A stretch of 60,658 bases of DNA from Novosphingobium sp. 28-62-57 (GTDB lineage Bacteria > Pseudomonadota > Alphaproteobacteria > Sphingomonadales > Sphingomonadaceae): assembly GCA_002256985.1 (NCBI GenBank), contig NCGO01000016.1, positions 1-60,658 on the forward strand. The letters run 5' to 3'. The notes beneath the pieces were generated by a model. It saw nothing but the letters and a program-made list of their open reading frames with translations. It had not been told where the DNA came from and ran no database searches. The position numbers were made by a program, and so were the translations under genes. Positions within the stretch are counted from its first letter, which is position 1; each line of letters begins with the position of its first letter. Of this stretch, positions 34,631-43,498 are shown piece by piece.

Positions 34631-35239
34631 ATGCTGATCCGTGCGCCTGCCATTGTCTGCTCGGTTCGCCCACACGGCGAAACCGGCGCAATCGTGCGGG
34701 TGATGACCGCAGATCACGGTCTGGCCGCAGCGTTCGTGCCCGGCGCACGGGGGCGAACATTGCGCCCGGTGCTGATCCCCGGCAACCAGATTGCCATCGA
34801 AGTGCGCGCACGCGCCGGGGCGCAGCTGCCCACTGCTCGAGTCGAACTGGTATCCAGCCGGGGGCCATGGCTTTCCGAACCCTTGCCCAGTGCAGGAATC
34901 ACCTGGGCCTGCGCGCTGACCGCCTCTACCCTGCCCGAAGGCCACGCCTATCCGCTGCTGCACGATTCGCTGGCGGCGCTGCTCGATGCCATCTGCCATG
35001 CACCTTCTGCGCGCGGATGGGCGCGGGTGCTGGCAGGCTATGAAGTGCTGCTGCTGCGCGAGGTGGGCTATGGCGCGGCTCCGGCCCCACCGCCCGAGGA
35101 AGATTGGGAAAGCCTGCTTGCGCGGCTGGAACGACAGGGCAAGGCCATTGCCAACCGCCTGCTTGCCGAACGGGCGCGCGATGTTATGGGAGCGCGCACG
35201 ATTCTGCTGGACCGCCTGCGCCGTATCGGCGGCGGGTGA
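34631..35239 (+). CDS. recO: DNA repair protein RecO
   Basis: A 202-residue protein: N-terminal OB-fold ([20 protein letters not shown]...[18 protein letters not shown]) and a helical C-terminal half with [21 protein letters not shown]. RecO loads RecA onto SSB-coated DNA with RecR and anneals strands. It is shorter than the 230-250 residues common in the family, and the zinc-type cysteine pairs of some RecO proteins are absent. I chose the ATG at 34631; the frame is open 20 codons upstream but the OB-fold starts here. It is followed by leuB on the same strand after 40 bases. Confidence 0.9.
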   Translation: MLIRAPAIVCSVRPHGETGAIVRVMTADHGLAAAFVPGARGRTLRPVLIPGNQIAIEVRARAGAQLPTARVELVSSRGPWLSEPLPSAGITWACALTASTLPEGHAYPLLHDSLAALLDAICHAPSARGWARVLAGYEVLLLREVGYGAAPAPPPEEDWESLLARLERQGKAIANRLLAERARDVMGARTILLDRLRRIGGG

Positions 35240-35279
35240 AGGGCAAGCGGATGACGGGAATGACAAAAAGGGGTCGATG

Positions 35280-36338
35280 ATGAAGATTGCGGTTCTGCCG
35301 GGCGATGGCATTGGCCCCGAAGTGACGCGTGAAGCCGTGCGCGTGATCGAAGCCCTTGGCATTGCCGGGGTGGAAATGACGCAAGGCTTGGTCGGTGGCG
35401 CGGCCTACAAGGCCAGCGGTCACCCCCTGCCGCCCGAAACACTTGAGATTGCCCGCGCCGCCGACGGCATCCTGTTCGGCGCGGTGGGTGACCCCGATTG
35501 CGACGCGCTGGAACGCCACTTGCGCCCCGAACAGGCGATCCTCGGCCTGCGCAAGGCACTGACCCTGTTTGCCAATCTGCGCCCCGCAAAAGTCTTTGCC
35601 GGTTTGGAAGGCCACTCGGCGCTGCGCCCCGAAGTGGCCGGTGCCATCGACATGGTGATCGTGCGCGAGCTGAACGGCGATGTCTATTTCGGCGAGAAGG
35701 GCTTTCGCACCGCCGCCAATGGCGACCGCGAAGGGTATGACGTGATGTCCTATTCGGAAAGCGAAGTGCGCCGCATCGCGCATGTCGGTTTCCGCACCGC
35801 CATGGGCCGCGCCAAGCGGCTGTGTTCGGTGGACAAGGCCAATGTGCTCGAAACCAGCCAGCTGTGGCGCGATGTGGTGATCGAGGTGGCCAAGGAATAC
35901 CCCGAAGTTACGCTCGAACACATGTATGTCGACAATGCCGCGATGCAGCTCGTTCGCGCGCCGGGCAAGTTTGACGTGGTGCTGACCGGCAACCTATTTG
36001 GCGACATTCTTTCGGATCAGGCCTCGATGTGCGTGGGCTCCATCGGCCTGCTGGCTTCGGCCTCGCTGGGCGAGCGGGAGACGGCATACGGCACGTTTGG
36101 CCTGTACGAACCGATCCATGGGTCTGCTCCGGACATCGCCGGGCAAGGCCTTGCCAACCCGATGGCAACGATCCTGTCCGCCGCCATGCTGCTGCGCCAT
36201 TCGCTGGGCCTTGCCGCCGAAGCGGACCGCGTGGAAGCCGCAGTGGCGAAGACTTTGGCCGATGGGGTGCTGGGCCGTGACCTTGGCGGGACGGCGGGAA
36301 CCATAGAAGTTGGTGACGCGGTGCTCGCAAGGCTCTAA
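35280..36338 (+). CDS. leuB: 3-isopropylmalate dehydrogenase
   Basis: A 352-residue enzyme of leucine biosynthesis that oxidises and decarboxylates 3-isopropylmalate with NAD+. The N-terminal [15 protein letters not shown], the substrate-binding [13 protein letters not shown] and [25 protein letters not shown], and the metal-binding region [14 protein letters not shown] followed by [12 protein letters not shown] are all present. Two adjacent ATG codons (35277, 35280) follow AAAAAGGGG; the second has the better spacing. leuC and leuD are not in this window, so the leucine genes are split. Confidence 0.97.
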   Translation: MKIAVLPGDGIGPEVTREAVRVIEALGIAGVEMTQGLVGGAAYKASGHPLPPETLEIARAADGILFGAVGDPDCDALERHLRPEQAILGLRKALTLFANLRPAKVFAGLEGHSALRPEVAGAIDMVIVRELNGDVYFGEKGFRTAANGDREGYDVMSYSESEVRRIAHVGFRTAMGRAKRLCSVDKANVLETSQLWRDVVIEVAKEYPEVTLEHMYVDNAAMQLVRAPGKFDVVLTGNLFGDILSDQASMCVGSIGLLASASLGERETAYGTFGLYEPIHGSAPDIAGQGLANPMATILSAAMLLRHSLGLAAEADRVEAAVAKTLADGVLGRDLGGTAGTIEVGDAVLARL

Positions 36339-36350
36339 GGGCCGCGCACC

Positions 36351-37475
36351 ATGCTTCAGCTTGCTGTCATTCTCCCCACGTATCGCGAACGTGCCAATAT
36401 CGCGCCGATGGTCGCGCGCCTTGATGCCGCGCTGCAGGGCGTGGCGTGGGAAGCGATCTTTGTTGATGACAATAGCCCCGATGGCACCGCCGAGGAAGCG
36501 CGCCGCATCAGCCTGTCCGATCCGCGCATCCGCGTGATCGAGCGCATCGGGCGGCGCGGCCTGGCTTCTGCCGCGATCGAAGGCATGTGCGCCACCGCCG
36601 CGCCGATTGTGGCAGTGATGGACGCCGACCAGCAGCACGATCCCGCCTTGCTGCCCAAGATGCTGGCCGCAGTTGAAAGCGGCGAATACGACATCGCCTA
36701 TGCCTCGCGCTTTGCCGAAGGGGCGAGCACGGAGGAATGGGGCCGTCCGGACCGGGTCAAGGCATCGGGTCTTGCCAACCGCATCGCCAACAAGGTGACC
36801 GGTGTGGAATTGTCCGACCCGATGAGCGGTTACTTCATGCTGCGTGCCGAAACGCTGCGTGCCGATGCGCACCGCCTTTCTGGTGTCGGCTTCAAGATTC
36901 TGCTCGACATTCTGGCCACGGTGGACAAGCCGCTCAGGGTCAAGGAATTCCCCCTCAATTTCGTCGCCCGGACCGAGGGTGAGAGCAAGCTGGACCAGAC
37001 CGTGATCTTCGAATTCCTAGTAGGCCTGTATGACAAGTGGCTGGGCCGGATCATCCCCACGCGCTTTGCGCTGTTCGGCACCGTGGGCGCGATGGGCGTG
37101 GCGGTGCAGCTGGGCGCGCTGTGGGTGCTGCTCAAACTCGTTGCCGGCGAACGCTTCGTCTATGGCAACTGGTCGGAAAGCGCGACCTTCAACACCGCCA
37201 ATACGCTGGCGGCGATCATCGCGATGAGCTTCAACTTCGTTTTGAACAACGAGCTGACCTATTCCGACAAGCGGTTGCGCGGCTTTGGCCCGCTGCTGCG
37301 CGGCTGGGCCCAGTTCGCGCTCACCTGCTCGCTGGGCCTGCTGACCAACGTGGGATCGGCTGCCGTGCTGAAGACCATCGGCTTCCCGGCAGTCATCGCG
37401 GTGATCGTGGGCATCGTGCTGGGCTCGGTCTGGAACTTCGCGCTGTCGTCACGCTTCGTTTGGGGCAAGTACTGA
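36351..37475 (+). CDS. Polyprenyl-phosphate sugar synthase (DPM1-like GT2) fused to a GtrA domain
   Basis: A 374-residue fusion. The GT2 half (residues 1 to about 220) has LAVILPTYRERANIAPMV, the donor-binding VDDNSPDGT and DADQQHDP, and SGYFMLR. These are typical of dolichyl-phosphate mannose synthases, which put a sugar from a nucleotide donor onto polyprenyl phosphate. The C-terminal half (about 230-374) is a four-helix GtrA domain (RFALFGTVGAMGVAVQLGAL...FNFVLNNELTYS), thought to flip or hold the lipid-linked sugar. A PMT-type glycosyltransferase lies close by at 38094, a natural user of the product. It starts 12 bases after leuB. Confidence 0.88.
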   Translation: MLQLAVILPTYRERANIAPMVARLDAALQGVAWEAIFVDDNSPDGTAEEARRISLSDPRIRVIERIGRRGLASAAIEGMCATAAPIVAVMDADQQHDPALLPKMLAAVESGEYDIAYASRFAEGASTEEWGRPDRVKASGLANRIANKVTGVELSDPMSGYFMLRAETLRADAHRLSGVGFKILLDILATVDKPLRVKEFPLNFVARTEGESKLDQTVIFEFLVGLYDKWLGRIIPTRFALFGTVGAMGVAVQLGALWVLLKLVAGERFVYGNWSESATFNTANTLAAIIAMSFNFVLNNELTYSDKRLRGFGPLLRGWAQFALTCSLGLLTNVGSAAVLKTIGFPAVIAVIVGIVLGSVWNFALSSRFVWGKY

Positions 37476-37476
37476 A

Positions 37477-38121
37477 TTGCGCGCGGTCGCGGGGATACCG
37501 GGACTGCAGGCGCTGCTGCTGGGCCTGACAGCAGCGGGGGCTTTGTTCAGCCTGATCGACACCCCTTACCCCGCGCTCGCCCCGCTGCAAAACCTGCCGA
37601 CACTCGCGATCGTCACCGGATTGTGGTTCGCACTGCGCCGCTGGCCGATGCCGACGAGCGCTGTAGTGTGCATTGGTGTGTTCATGGCGCTCCACACCAT
37701 TGGCGGACGCTACATCTATTCCAACGTGCCCTATGAAGCGTGGCTATCGGCCATAGGGCTGCCATCGGTTGATAAGGCCCTGGGTCTGGGCCGCAATTCA
37801 TGGGACCGGCTGGTGCATTTCAGCTTTGGCCTGTTGTGGGCATGGCCGATTGCGTGCTGGCTGGCCCGGCATCAGCGCATGGCGACAGGGCTTGCCGCCT
37901 ATATTGCCGTGGAGTTCGTACTGGCGGGCAGCGCGATCTATGAAATCTTCGAATGGCTGCTCACAGTCGTCATGGCCGGGCCGGATGCCGATGCTTACAA
38001 CGGGCAGCAAGGGGATATGTGGGACGCGCAAAAGGACATGATGCTGGCCGGGTTTGGTGCGGTCACCGCCGTAGTGTGGCTGCGGCTACGTGCCTATTTC
38101 CAGCTATCAAGCCAAGTGTAG
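37477..38121 (+). CDS. DUF2238 (YjdF-like) membrane protein
   Basis: A 214-residue membrane protein with about six helices. Family-like blocks are MALHTIGGRYIYSNVPYE, NSWDRLVHFSFGLLWAW, SAIYEIFEWLLTVV and DMWDAQKDMMLAGFGA. The conserved His, Asp and Glu residues in helices suggest a buried polar site. Function is unknown. The likely start is TTG at 37477, one base after the stop of the previous gene, with no better ATG before the first helix. The 3' end overlaps the convergent PMT-type gene by 28 bases. Confidence 0.8.
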   Translation: MRAVAGIPGLQALLLGLTAAGALFSLIDTPYPALAPLQNLPTLAIVTGLWFALRRWPMPTSAVVCIGVFMALHTIGGRYIYSNVPYEAWLSAIGLPSVDKALGLGRNSWDRLVHFSFGLLWAWPIACWLARHQRMATGLAAYIAVEFVLAGSAIYEIFEWLLTVVMAGPDADAYNGQQGDMWDAQKDMMLAGFGAVTAVVWLRLRAYFQLSSQV

Positions 38122-39398
38122 TCCCTATACGAATCCTTGCGCGGCAGTTCTGCGGCTGAAATGATCGGGTAGAAGCCGATGAACAAGCCGAAGGCGAGGA
38201 CCAGCGTCACTTTGGCGGGCCAGCGTAGGCCCAGGTCCCACCACTCGGCAAGCACCAGCGCCAGTGCGGCATAGAGGAAGCAACTGGCCAGCATGTAGTG
38301 GTAGTAGAACTGCACTGGCTTGCCGTTCACCGCCCAGAATCCCACGAGCAGGGCATAGGCGGCGAACACCAGCAGACGTAAGCGGTTGCCCCTGAAGCCG
38401 TCCCAAGCGCAGAACAGCAGCGCGGGCAGACCTGCCAGCATCGTGAACGGGTTGCCCAGCATCAGCACGCCGCGTTGCGCACCATCGACGTTTTCATAGA
38501 GGAACCAGATCGGCCGGATGTTGGCCATCCACTGCCACCACACGCTCATGTAGGTGTGCGGCTTCTTCACGCTGTCCTGCAGTTGCAGCATGTATTGCTG
38601 CCACTCGATGAGTCGGCCCACCGTCAGCGGGTCCTTGTCATAGAAGAACGCCGGCAGAAACGTCGCAAAATAGACCAGCAGCGGCAGCACGCCCAGCCAC
38701 AGCGCCGCCTCGATCAGCGACACGCCGGGGACGGGCCCCGCCTGCCGGGACGCCCAGAGCAACCCGATGCGGCAGCCCTTCAGCGCTTCCCAGCGGTTCA
38801 GCGCAAAGATCAGCCCCGGCAGCGGCACCAGCAGGGCGCCGTTCCACTTGGCCCCCAGCGACAGGCCCATGAACAGGCCGGTGAGCATCAGGTGCAACCG
38901 CGCTCGGCCCGGCTTGCCCGAAGGATTGCGCCATGCCAACGCCCATTGCCACACGGCCAGCGCCATGAACCCGCCCATCGCCATGTCGAGCAAGGCAATG
39001 CGCGACATCATGAACCAGATGAAATTGGTGGCCAGCAGCAGGCCAAACCCGATCGTGGCGGTGCGCGAAAGGCTGGCCCACCACAGGCTGCGCATCATCG
39101 CCCACAGGCCGATCACGCCCAGCAAGGCCGAGGGAAAGCGCCAGCCGAACGCGGTATCGCCGATCAATTGCATCGACCACGCGATCAATTGCTTGGCCAG
39201 CAGCGGATGTTCGGGATTGAGCCGCTCTGTCAGTTCGATCAGCCGACGCGCTGCGGGAAGGTAATGAATCTCGTCGAACATCATCGTCGACGGGATTGCG
39301 ATGCGGTGCATCACAACGACGAAAAACGCAGCGGCGATCCCCGCACACCAAAGGGCGGGGTCATTTTCGCGCGGACGATCAGTAATGGAGAGCATCAT
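38094..39398 (-). CDS. PMT-type (GT39/GT83-like) polyprenyl-phosphate-dependent glycosyltransferase
   Basis: A polytopic membrane enzyme of about 434 residues. The first external loop holds the catalytic acidic motif FDEIHYLP followed by NPEHPLLAKQLI, the pattern of protein O-mannosyltransferases (DE...HPP-K). The middle and C-terminal parts have WNGALLVPLPG, a long loop with QLQDSVKKPHTYMSVWWQW, and a C-terminal four-helix block (PVQFYYHYMLASCFLY) like PMT_4TMC. It moves a sugar from a polyprenyl carrier to protein or glycan on the periplasmic side; the DPM1-like fusion encoded nearby could make the donor. The start is uncertain between ATG 39398, ATG 39395 and a TTG at 39428 preceded by AGGA. 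Confidence 0.82.
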   Translation of the reverse strand: MMLSITDRPRENDPALWCAGIAAAFFVVVMHRIAIPSTMMFDEIHYLPAARRLIELTERLNPEHPLLAKQLIAWSMQLIGDTAFGWRFPSALLGVIGLWAMMRSLWWASLSRTATIGFGLLLATNFIWFMMSRIALLDMAMGGFMALAVWQWALAWRNPSGKPGRARLHLMLTGLFMGLSLGAKWNGALLVPLPGLIFALNRWEALKGCRIGLLWASRQAGPVPGVSLIEAALWLGVLPLLVYFATFLPAFFYDKDPLTVGRLIEWQQYMLQLQDSVKKPHTYMSVWWQWMANIRPIWFLYENVDGAQRGVLMLGNPFTMLAGLPALLFCAWDGFRGNRLRLLVFAAYALLVGFWAVNGKPVQFYYHYMLASCFLYAALALVLAEWWDLGLRWPAKVTLVLAFGLFIGFYPIISAAELPRKDSYRDYTWLDSWK

Positions 39399-39480
39399 CT
39401 GCGCGGTGGAATAGGGCCGCCACGCCAAGTTCGCAATCCTGCTGCTTGCGCAGGCCCCCGCGCAAAACTAAGGCAGGCTC

Positions 39481-40689
39481 ATGAAACGCACCACCGGCCA
39501 GGACCGTTCGATCACCCGCAATTGGCGCCCCGCAACGCAAGCCATCCGTGGCGGCACGTGGCGTTCGGAAATGGGCGAGACGTCCGAAGCGCTATTCCTG
39601 ACCTCGGGCTTCACTTATGACGATGCCGCCACCGTAGCCGCGCGCTTTGCGGGTGAGGCAGACGGCATGACCTATTCGCGCCTGCAAAACCCCACCGTGC
39701 AGATGCTGGAAGAACGCATCGCGCTGATGGAAGGGGCCGAGGCTTGCCGCACCCAGGCCACCGGCATGGCCGCGATGACCACTGCGCTGCTGTGCCAGCT
39801 GTCGGCAGGCGATCACATCGTCGCCGCCAAGGCCGCGTTCGGATCATGCCGCTGGCTGGTAGACAACCTCCTGCCGCGCTTTGGCATCACCGGCACGACC
39901 ATCGACGCGTCTGACAACGCTGCATGGGAAGCCGCGATCAGGCCCAACACCAAAGTGTTCTTCTTCGAAAGCCCGGCCAACCCGACGATGGACGTGGTCG
40001 ATCTCGAATTCGTCTGCGGTCTGGCCAAAAGCCATGGCATCACCACCGTGGTCGACAATGCCTTCGCCACCGCCGCGCTTCAGCGGCCGATGGACTTTGG
40101 CGCCGATGTCGTCGCCTATTCGGCTACCAAGATGATGGACGGTCAGGGCCGCGTGATGGCAGGGGCGGTCTGCGGATCGGCGGACTGGATCAACAACGTC
40201 TTGCTGCCGTTCCAGCGCAACACCGGCCCGAACATCGCCGCGTTCAACGCCTGGGTGGTGCTCAAGGGCCTCGAAACGCTCGACCTGCGCATCCAGCGGC
40301 AGAGCGAGAACGCGCTCAAGGTCGCCAGCTTCGTCGAAAGCCGCGTGCCGCGCCTGCTCTATCCGCACCTGCCCAGCCATCCGCAGTATGACCTTGCGAT
40401 GAAGCAGATGAAGGCAGGCGGCACGATCTTCTCGTTCCATCTGGATGGCGGGCTGACGCAGGCTCATGCACTGCTTGATGCGCTGCAACTGATCGACATT
40501 TCGAACAACATCGGCGATTCGCGTTCGCTGATGTGCCACCCGGCCTCGACCACGCACTATGGCGTGGGCCCAGAAACCCGCGCCGATATGGGCGTAGGCG
40601 AAGGCATGCTGCGGCTGAATGTCGGGCTGGAAGACCCGGACGACCTGATCGAGGATCTCGATCAGGCGCTGCGCAAAGCGGGCCTCTAA
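39481..40689 (+). CDS. metZ: O-succinylhomoserine sulfhydrylase
   Basis: A 402-residue PLP enzyme of the Cys/Met metabolism family that makes homocysteine from O-succinyl- or O-acetylhomoserine and sulfide. The PLP lysine is K217 in AYSATKMMDGQGR, the ring-binding aspartate D192 is in VVDNAFAT, and YSRLQNPT and STTHYGV are family blocks. The N-terminal IRGGTWRSEMGETSEALFLTSGF is characteristic of MetZ. The ATG is preceded by AAGGCAGG. The leader contains a small GC hairpin but does not fit the SAM-II riboswitch consensus. Confidence 0.94.
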   Translation: MKRTTGQDRSITRNWRPATQAIRGGTWRSEMGETSEALFLTSGFTYDDAATVAARFAGEADGMTYSRLQNPTVQMLEERIALMEGAEACRTQATGMAAMTTALLCQLSAGDHIVAAKAAFGSCRWLVDNLLPRFGITGTTIDASDNAAWEAAIRPNTKVFFFESPANPTMDVVDLEFVCGLAKSHGITTVVDNAFATAALQRPMDFGADVVAYSATKMMDGQGRVMAGAVCGSADWINNVLLPFQRNTGPNIAAFNAWVVLKGLETLDLRIQRQSENALKVASFVESRVPRLLYPHLPSHPQYDLAMKQMKAGGTIFSFHLDGGLTQAHALLDALQLIDISNNIGDSRSLMCHPASTTHYGVGPETRADMGVGEGMLRLNVGLEDPDDLIEDLDQALRKAGL

Positions 40690-40710
40690 AGTTCAAAACT
40701 CACACAAATG

Positions 40711-40777
40711 TCCGTTCGCTTCGAGCGGAGTCGAGAAGCCCAGCATCGGTGTCTCGACTTCGCTCGACACGAACGGA
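40711..40777. repeat. TCGAC-type inverted repeat (family B, copy 2)
   Basis: The right arm (40749-40777) is the same as in the copies at 8269 and 57562; the left arm (40711-40736) is degenerate (GCTTCGAGCGGAGTCGAGAA). It lies between convergent metZ and ubiK, where the hairpin could help end both transcripts. Confidence 0.85.
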
Positions 40778-40809
40778 GGTTTGGGTTGATTGTCCGGCTA
40801 GGGACGGAG

Positions 40810-41061
40810 TTACTCGCCCTTGGCGGCCGCTTCCAGTGCGTCGATCCGGGCTTTCAACGTTTCCACTTCCTCGCGCGCGGTGGCGGCGAGTTCCTTGACC
40901 GCGTCAAATTCCTCGCGGCTGACCAGATCGAGGCCGCCAAAGATTTCGCGGGCCTTTTCGCGCGCGTTTTCACCCGCTTCGCGGCCCATTCCGGCAATCG
41001 TCCCGGCGGCGCTGTTCAGCAGCTTGACGAAATCGGCGATGACGGGATTTTCACTTTGCAT
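40810..41061 (-). CDS. ubiK: UbiK family accessory factor (BMFP domain)
   Basis: An 83-residue, strongly helical and charged protein: MQSENPVIADFVKLLNSAAG, then LVSREEFDAVKELAATAREEVETLKARIDALE at the C-terminus, which is a coiled coil that trimerises in relatives. UbiK (YqiC) is an accessory factor of the ubiquinone biosynthesis metabolon and interacts with lipids. I chose the ATG at 41061; the frame is open to 41130 but that part looks non-coding. A TspO gene lies upstream on the same strand. Confidence 0.87.
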   Translation of the reverse strand: MQSENPVIADFVKLLNSAAGTIAGMGREAGENAREKAREIFGGLDLVSREEFDAVKELAATAREEVETLKARIDALEAAAKGE

Positions 41062-41148
41062 CGGGCTTTGATCCTGATTGGCGTTATGCCTGCTATGTGG
41101 GCAGGCCGCGCGCAACCCGCAAGTGCCCATATTGGCAATCGGACCGGA

Positions 41149-41703
41149 TCAGATTTCCACGCGCACGACGCTGGAGGTTCCGAACTTGCCATCGGCATCA
41201 GGGTTCAATTGCAGGAACTGGTAAGTCAGCACTGCAGCAAAGCAGACCCACGCCAGATAGGGCAGCATCAGCATTCCGGCGACCGGGCGAATCCGCCAGA
41301 ACAAGGCAAGCGTGACGACAATGGCCACCGCCATCGCCACCGTGATCCAGAAGGCCCCGGTAATCTGATGCAGCGCAAAGAATGTGGGCGACCATGACAG
41401 GTTGATGATCAGTTGCACCACGAAGGCTGCCGTCGCCAAGGCGCGGCCCTGTGCTCCGCGCGCCGACAGGATCATCGCCAACGCGATGCCGATCATCACA
41501 TAAAGGATCGACCAGACGATCCCGAAAGCGGCAGGCGGTGGATAGATCGCCGGTTTTTCAAGCGCATCGAACCACGGATTGCCCGGCCCGCTACCAGCCG
41601 CCTGACCAGACAGGAACCCGAGGGCAACAACGAGCGGCACCGTGAAGAGTGACCAGCGCAGCAGGCTGGCACGAAGTTGGCCGGAGGAAGCAAGGTAGTT
41701 CAT
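41149..41703 (-). CDS. tspO: TspO/MBR family protein
   Basis: A 184-residue protein with five membrane helices. The TspO hallmarks are NPWFDALEKPAIYPPPAAFGIVW (the WF..L.KP...PP..F..VW pattern), NLSWSPTFFA and PYLAWVCFAAVLTYQFLQLN. TspO binds tetrapyrroles and cholesterol-like ligands and in photosynthetic alphaproteobacteria regulates pigment genes. This copy has a normal length plus a short N-terminal extension. The ATG is at 41703. Confidence 0.93.
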   Translation of the reverse strand: MNYLASSGQLRASLLRWSLFTVPLVVALGFLSGQAAGSGPGNPWFDALEKPAIYPPPAAFGIVWSILYVMIGIALAMILSARGAQGRALATAAFVVQLIINLSWSPTFFALHQITGAFWITVAMAVAIVVTLALFWRIRPVAGMLMLPYLAWVCFAAVLTYQFLQLNPDADGKFGTSSVVRVEI

Positions 41704-41837
41704 GTCACCCGTTGGTTGTGCGCCTGTTCAACGTGGTGCGGCGCGATTCGCCGTGGATATTGGCGGGGTGCAGGCTTGTGCGCAATGCAGGTTCAATCCT
41801 GCGGCAATCCCGGATGGACACGAAAACGGGGGAAAAC

Positions 41838-42605
41838 TCAGCTTCTATGAGCACTGATCAGGAATTCGACATTGCCTTCAGGCCCGGTGATCGGGCTTTG
41901 CACAATCCCCTGCACCGTCCAGCCTGGGCATTCTGCTCCATTTTCCAGCCAATTGCGCACGTCTTCGCACACGCGGCTGTGCAGGGCGGGATCGCGCACC
42001 ACCCCGCCTTTACCCACTTCGGCTTTGCCCACTTCGAACTGCGGCTTGATCAGCGCGACCAGTTGCGTTGGCCGCGCGGCAAGCGCCAAAGGCACCTCCA
42101 GCACTTTGTGCAGCGCGATGAAACTGGCATCGCAGACCACCCAGGTGACCGGTCGGTCGATATGCGCCGGCGTCAGAATACGCGCGCTGGTCTGCTCCAG
42201 CACCGTCACCCGCGGGTCCTGCCGCAGCTTCCATGCCAGTTGGTTTGTGCCTGAATCCACGGCAAAAACATGTTCAGCGCCGCCTTGCAGCAGCACGTCG
42301 GTAAATCCGCCGGTGGAGCTGCCGATGTCCATCGCGATGACCCCTTTCGGATCGAGCCCGAAGTGTTCGATCGCATGCGCCAGCTTGATCCCGCCGCGCG
42401 AAACCCACGGATGGTCGCGTCCGCGCACGTCAAGCGGCGCCTCCAGCGGCAGCGATTGCCCGGCCTTGGCAATCTTGGTTTCGCCCGAGAACACCAGCCC
42501 CGCAAGGATCAGCGCCTGCGCGCGGGCGCGGCTTTCGGCAAGGCCGCGTTCGACCAGCAACTGATCGGCGCGCAGCTTCTGTTTGGGTGAATGGGTTGAG
42601 GTCAC
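41838..42605 (-). CDS. tlyA: TlyA family 16S/23S rRNA 2'-O-methyltransferase
   Basis: A 255-residue protein: N-terminal S4 RNA-binding domain (KLRADQLLVERGLAESRARA), then an FtsJ-like methyltransferase with GVIAMDIGSSTGGFTDVLLQ (SAM-binding motif I), VFAVDSGTNQLAWKL, the VVCDASFIAL block and ALIKPQFEVGK. Family members methylate the 2'-O of ribose in 16S and 23S rRNA, which sensitises mycobacteria to capreomycin. The GTG at 42605 follows a strong GGAAGGGAAG site, so I prefer it to the ATG at 42632, which would overlap the start of the divergent lipoprotein gene. Confidence 0.9.
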   Translation of the reverse strand: MTSTHSPKQKLRADQLLVERGLAESRARAQALILAGLVFSGETKIAKAGQSLPLEAPLDVRGRDHPWVSRGGIKLAHAIEHFGLDPKGVIAMDIGSSTGGFTDVLLQGGAEHVFAVDSGTNQLAWKLRQDPRVTVLEQTSARILTPAHIDRPVTWVVCDASFIALHKVLEVPLALAARPTQLVALIKPQFEVGKAEVGKGGVVRDPALHSRVCEDVRNWLENGAECPGWTVQGIVQSPITGPEGNVEFLISAHRS

Positions 42606-42630
42606 GCCGCTTCCCTTCCATACCTGCCCC

Positions 42631-43197
42631 ATGAAGATCAATCGCCCAGCGCCATTCGCCCCGCTTTTTTCAGGCACGCTTTTTTCAAGGCTAACTGTTG
42701 CCTGTGCCCTTGCCCTGATGGCCAGCGCCTGCAGCGCGCCGCAGATGGTGCCGCCGCCTGCGCCGCAACCCACCACCCGGCCTGCGCCGCCCCCGCCGCC
42801 GATCCCGCAATCACCGCCGATCAAGGACTGGCGCGATGCGCCGCAGACCGCGGGCGATTGGCGTTATGAAAGCGGCACCGCGCAATTCGGTTCGGCCACG
42901 TCGACCCTTTTCGCCTTGCGTTGCGACCGTGCAAACCGCACGATCAGCCTGTTTCGGACCGGAAATGCACCGCAAGACTTGCCCATGACCGTCTCCACCA
43001 CCAGCGAAACCCGCTCGCTTCTGGCCACGCCGCAAGGGGCGGCGCAACTGGCAGTAACCCTGCCCGCCAACGACCGCCTGCTTGATGCGATGGCCTTCAG
43101 CCGGGGGAGATTTGCGGTAGAGGTTAATGGCCTGCCGACGCTCTATCTTCCAGCATGGCCGGAAGTGGCGCGGACGGTCGAAGATTGTCGCAGATAA
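42631..43197 (+). CDS. Hypothetical proline-rich lipoprotein
   Basis: A 188-residue protein. The signal peptide ends in a lipobox-like MASACS (Cys34). A proline-rich linker (residues about 40-63) leads to a small C-terminal domain with DWRYESGTAQFGS, ALRCDRANRTISLFR, LDAMAFSRGRFAVEV and WPEVARTVEDCR; two cysteines (in ALRCD and EDCR) could form a disulphide. The domain occurs, as I recall, in other sphingomonads as a hypothetical protein; I cannot name the family. It is divergent from tlyA. Confidence 0.7.
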   Translation: MKINRPAPFAPLFSGTLFSRLTVACALALMASACSAPQMVPPPAPQPTTRPAPPPPPIPQSPPIKDWRDAPQTAGDWRYESGTAQFGSATSTLFALRCDRANRTISLFRTGNAPQDLPMTVSTTSETRSLLATPQGAAQLAVTLPANDRLLDAMAFSRGRFAVEVNGLPTLYLPAWPEVARTVEDCRR

Positions 43198-43333
43198 CGC
43201 CGCTGCGACCTGTCGTTTCGCAACTGCGAAGGCGCGCATAGTGACGCCAAAATAATTTCATGCAAGACTTGTTGTTTGCCAGCGAATGAATCACATTGAA
43301 GCCAAGTCAGCAGGGCACGGCACCTGCGGCCCA

Positions 43334-43351
43334 GCAGCCTGAAAGGGCTGC
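43334..43351 (+). promoter_or_regulatory. Small hairpin upstream of the micro-ORF
   Basis: GCAGCC (43334-43339) pairs with GGCTGC (43346-43351) around a TGAAAG loop. It ends 19 bases before the extended Shine-Dalgarno sequence at 43371. It may be part of a structured leader of the micro-ORF transcript. Confidence 0.4.
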
Positions 43352-43385
43352 GATTTGGCTCAACAGCGCGAAAGGAGGTGATCCG

Positions 43386-43442
43386 ATGTCTCATGGTTCA
43401 GCACAGAGGTCGGTACAGTCCCGCGCGAGGCATTATCGCTGA
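43386..43442 (+). CDS. 18-codon micro-ORF with extended Shine-Dalgarno sequence
   Basis: The ORF encodes MSHGSAQRSVQSRARHYR, a basic peptide with four Arg and two His. It is preceded at 43371-43384 by AAAGGAGGTGATCC, which is complementary over 14 bases to the usual 3' end of 16S rRNA, with 7 bases between GGAGG and the ATG. A small hairpin lies upstream and a strong hairpin lies downstream (43499-43531), so the region looks like a self-contained short transcript in the 415-base gap between the lipoprotein gene and ilvE. The peptide is not rich in Ile, Leu or Val, so a classic attenuator for ilvE is unlikely. I do not recognise it. It may be a real small protein, or an RNA that captures ribosomes. 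Confidence 0.55.
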   Translation: MSHGSAQRSVQSRARHYR

Positions 43443-43498
43443 GTTTCGATTAAGCGATAGAGGCTTCGTGGGCGGCACTTCCGGCCGCTGACCATGCG

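Noticed and set aside
39421-39480. Possible SAM-II riboswitch upstream of metZ
   Set aside because: The leader has TTGCGC/GCGCAA pairing and AACTAAGGCAGG near the start, but the conserved 5' loop (TGATTTAA type) and the pseudoknot pairing of SAM-II are absent.
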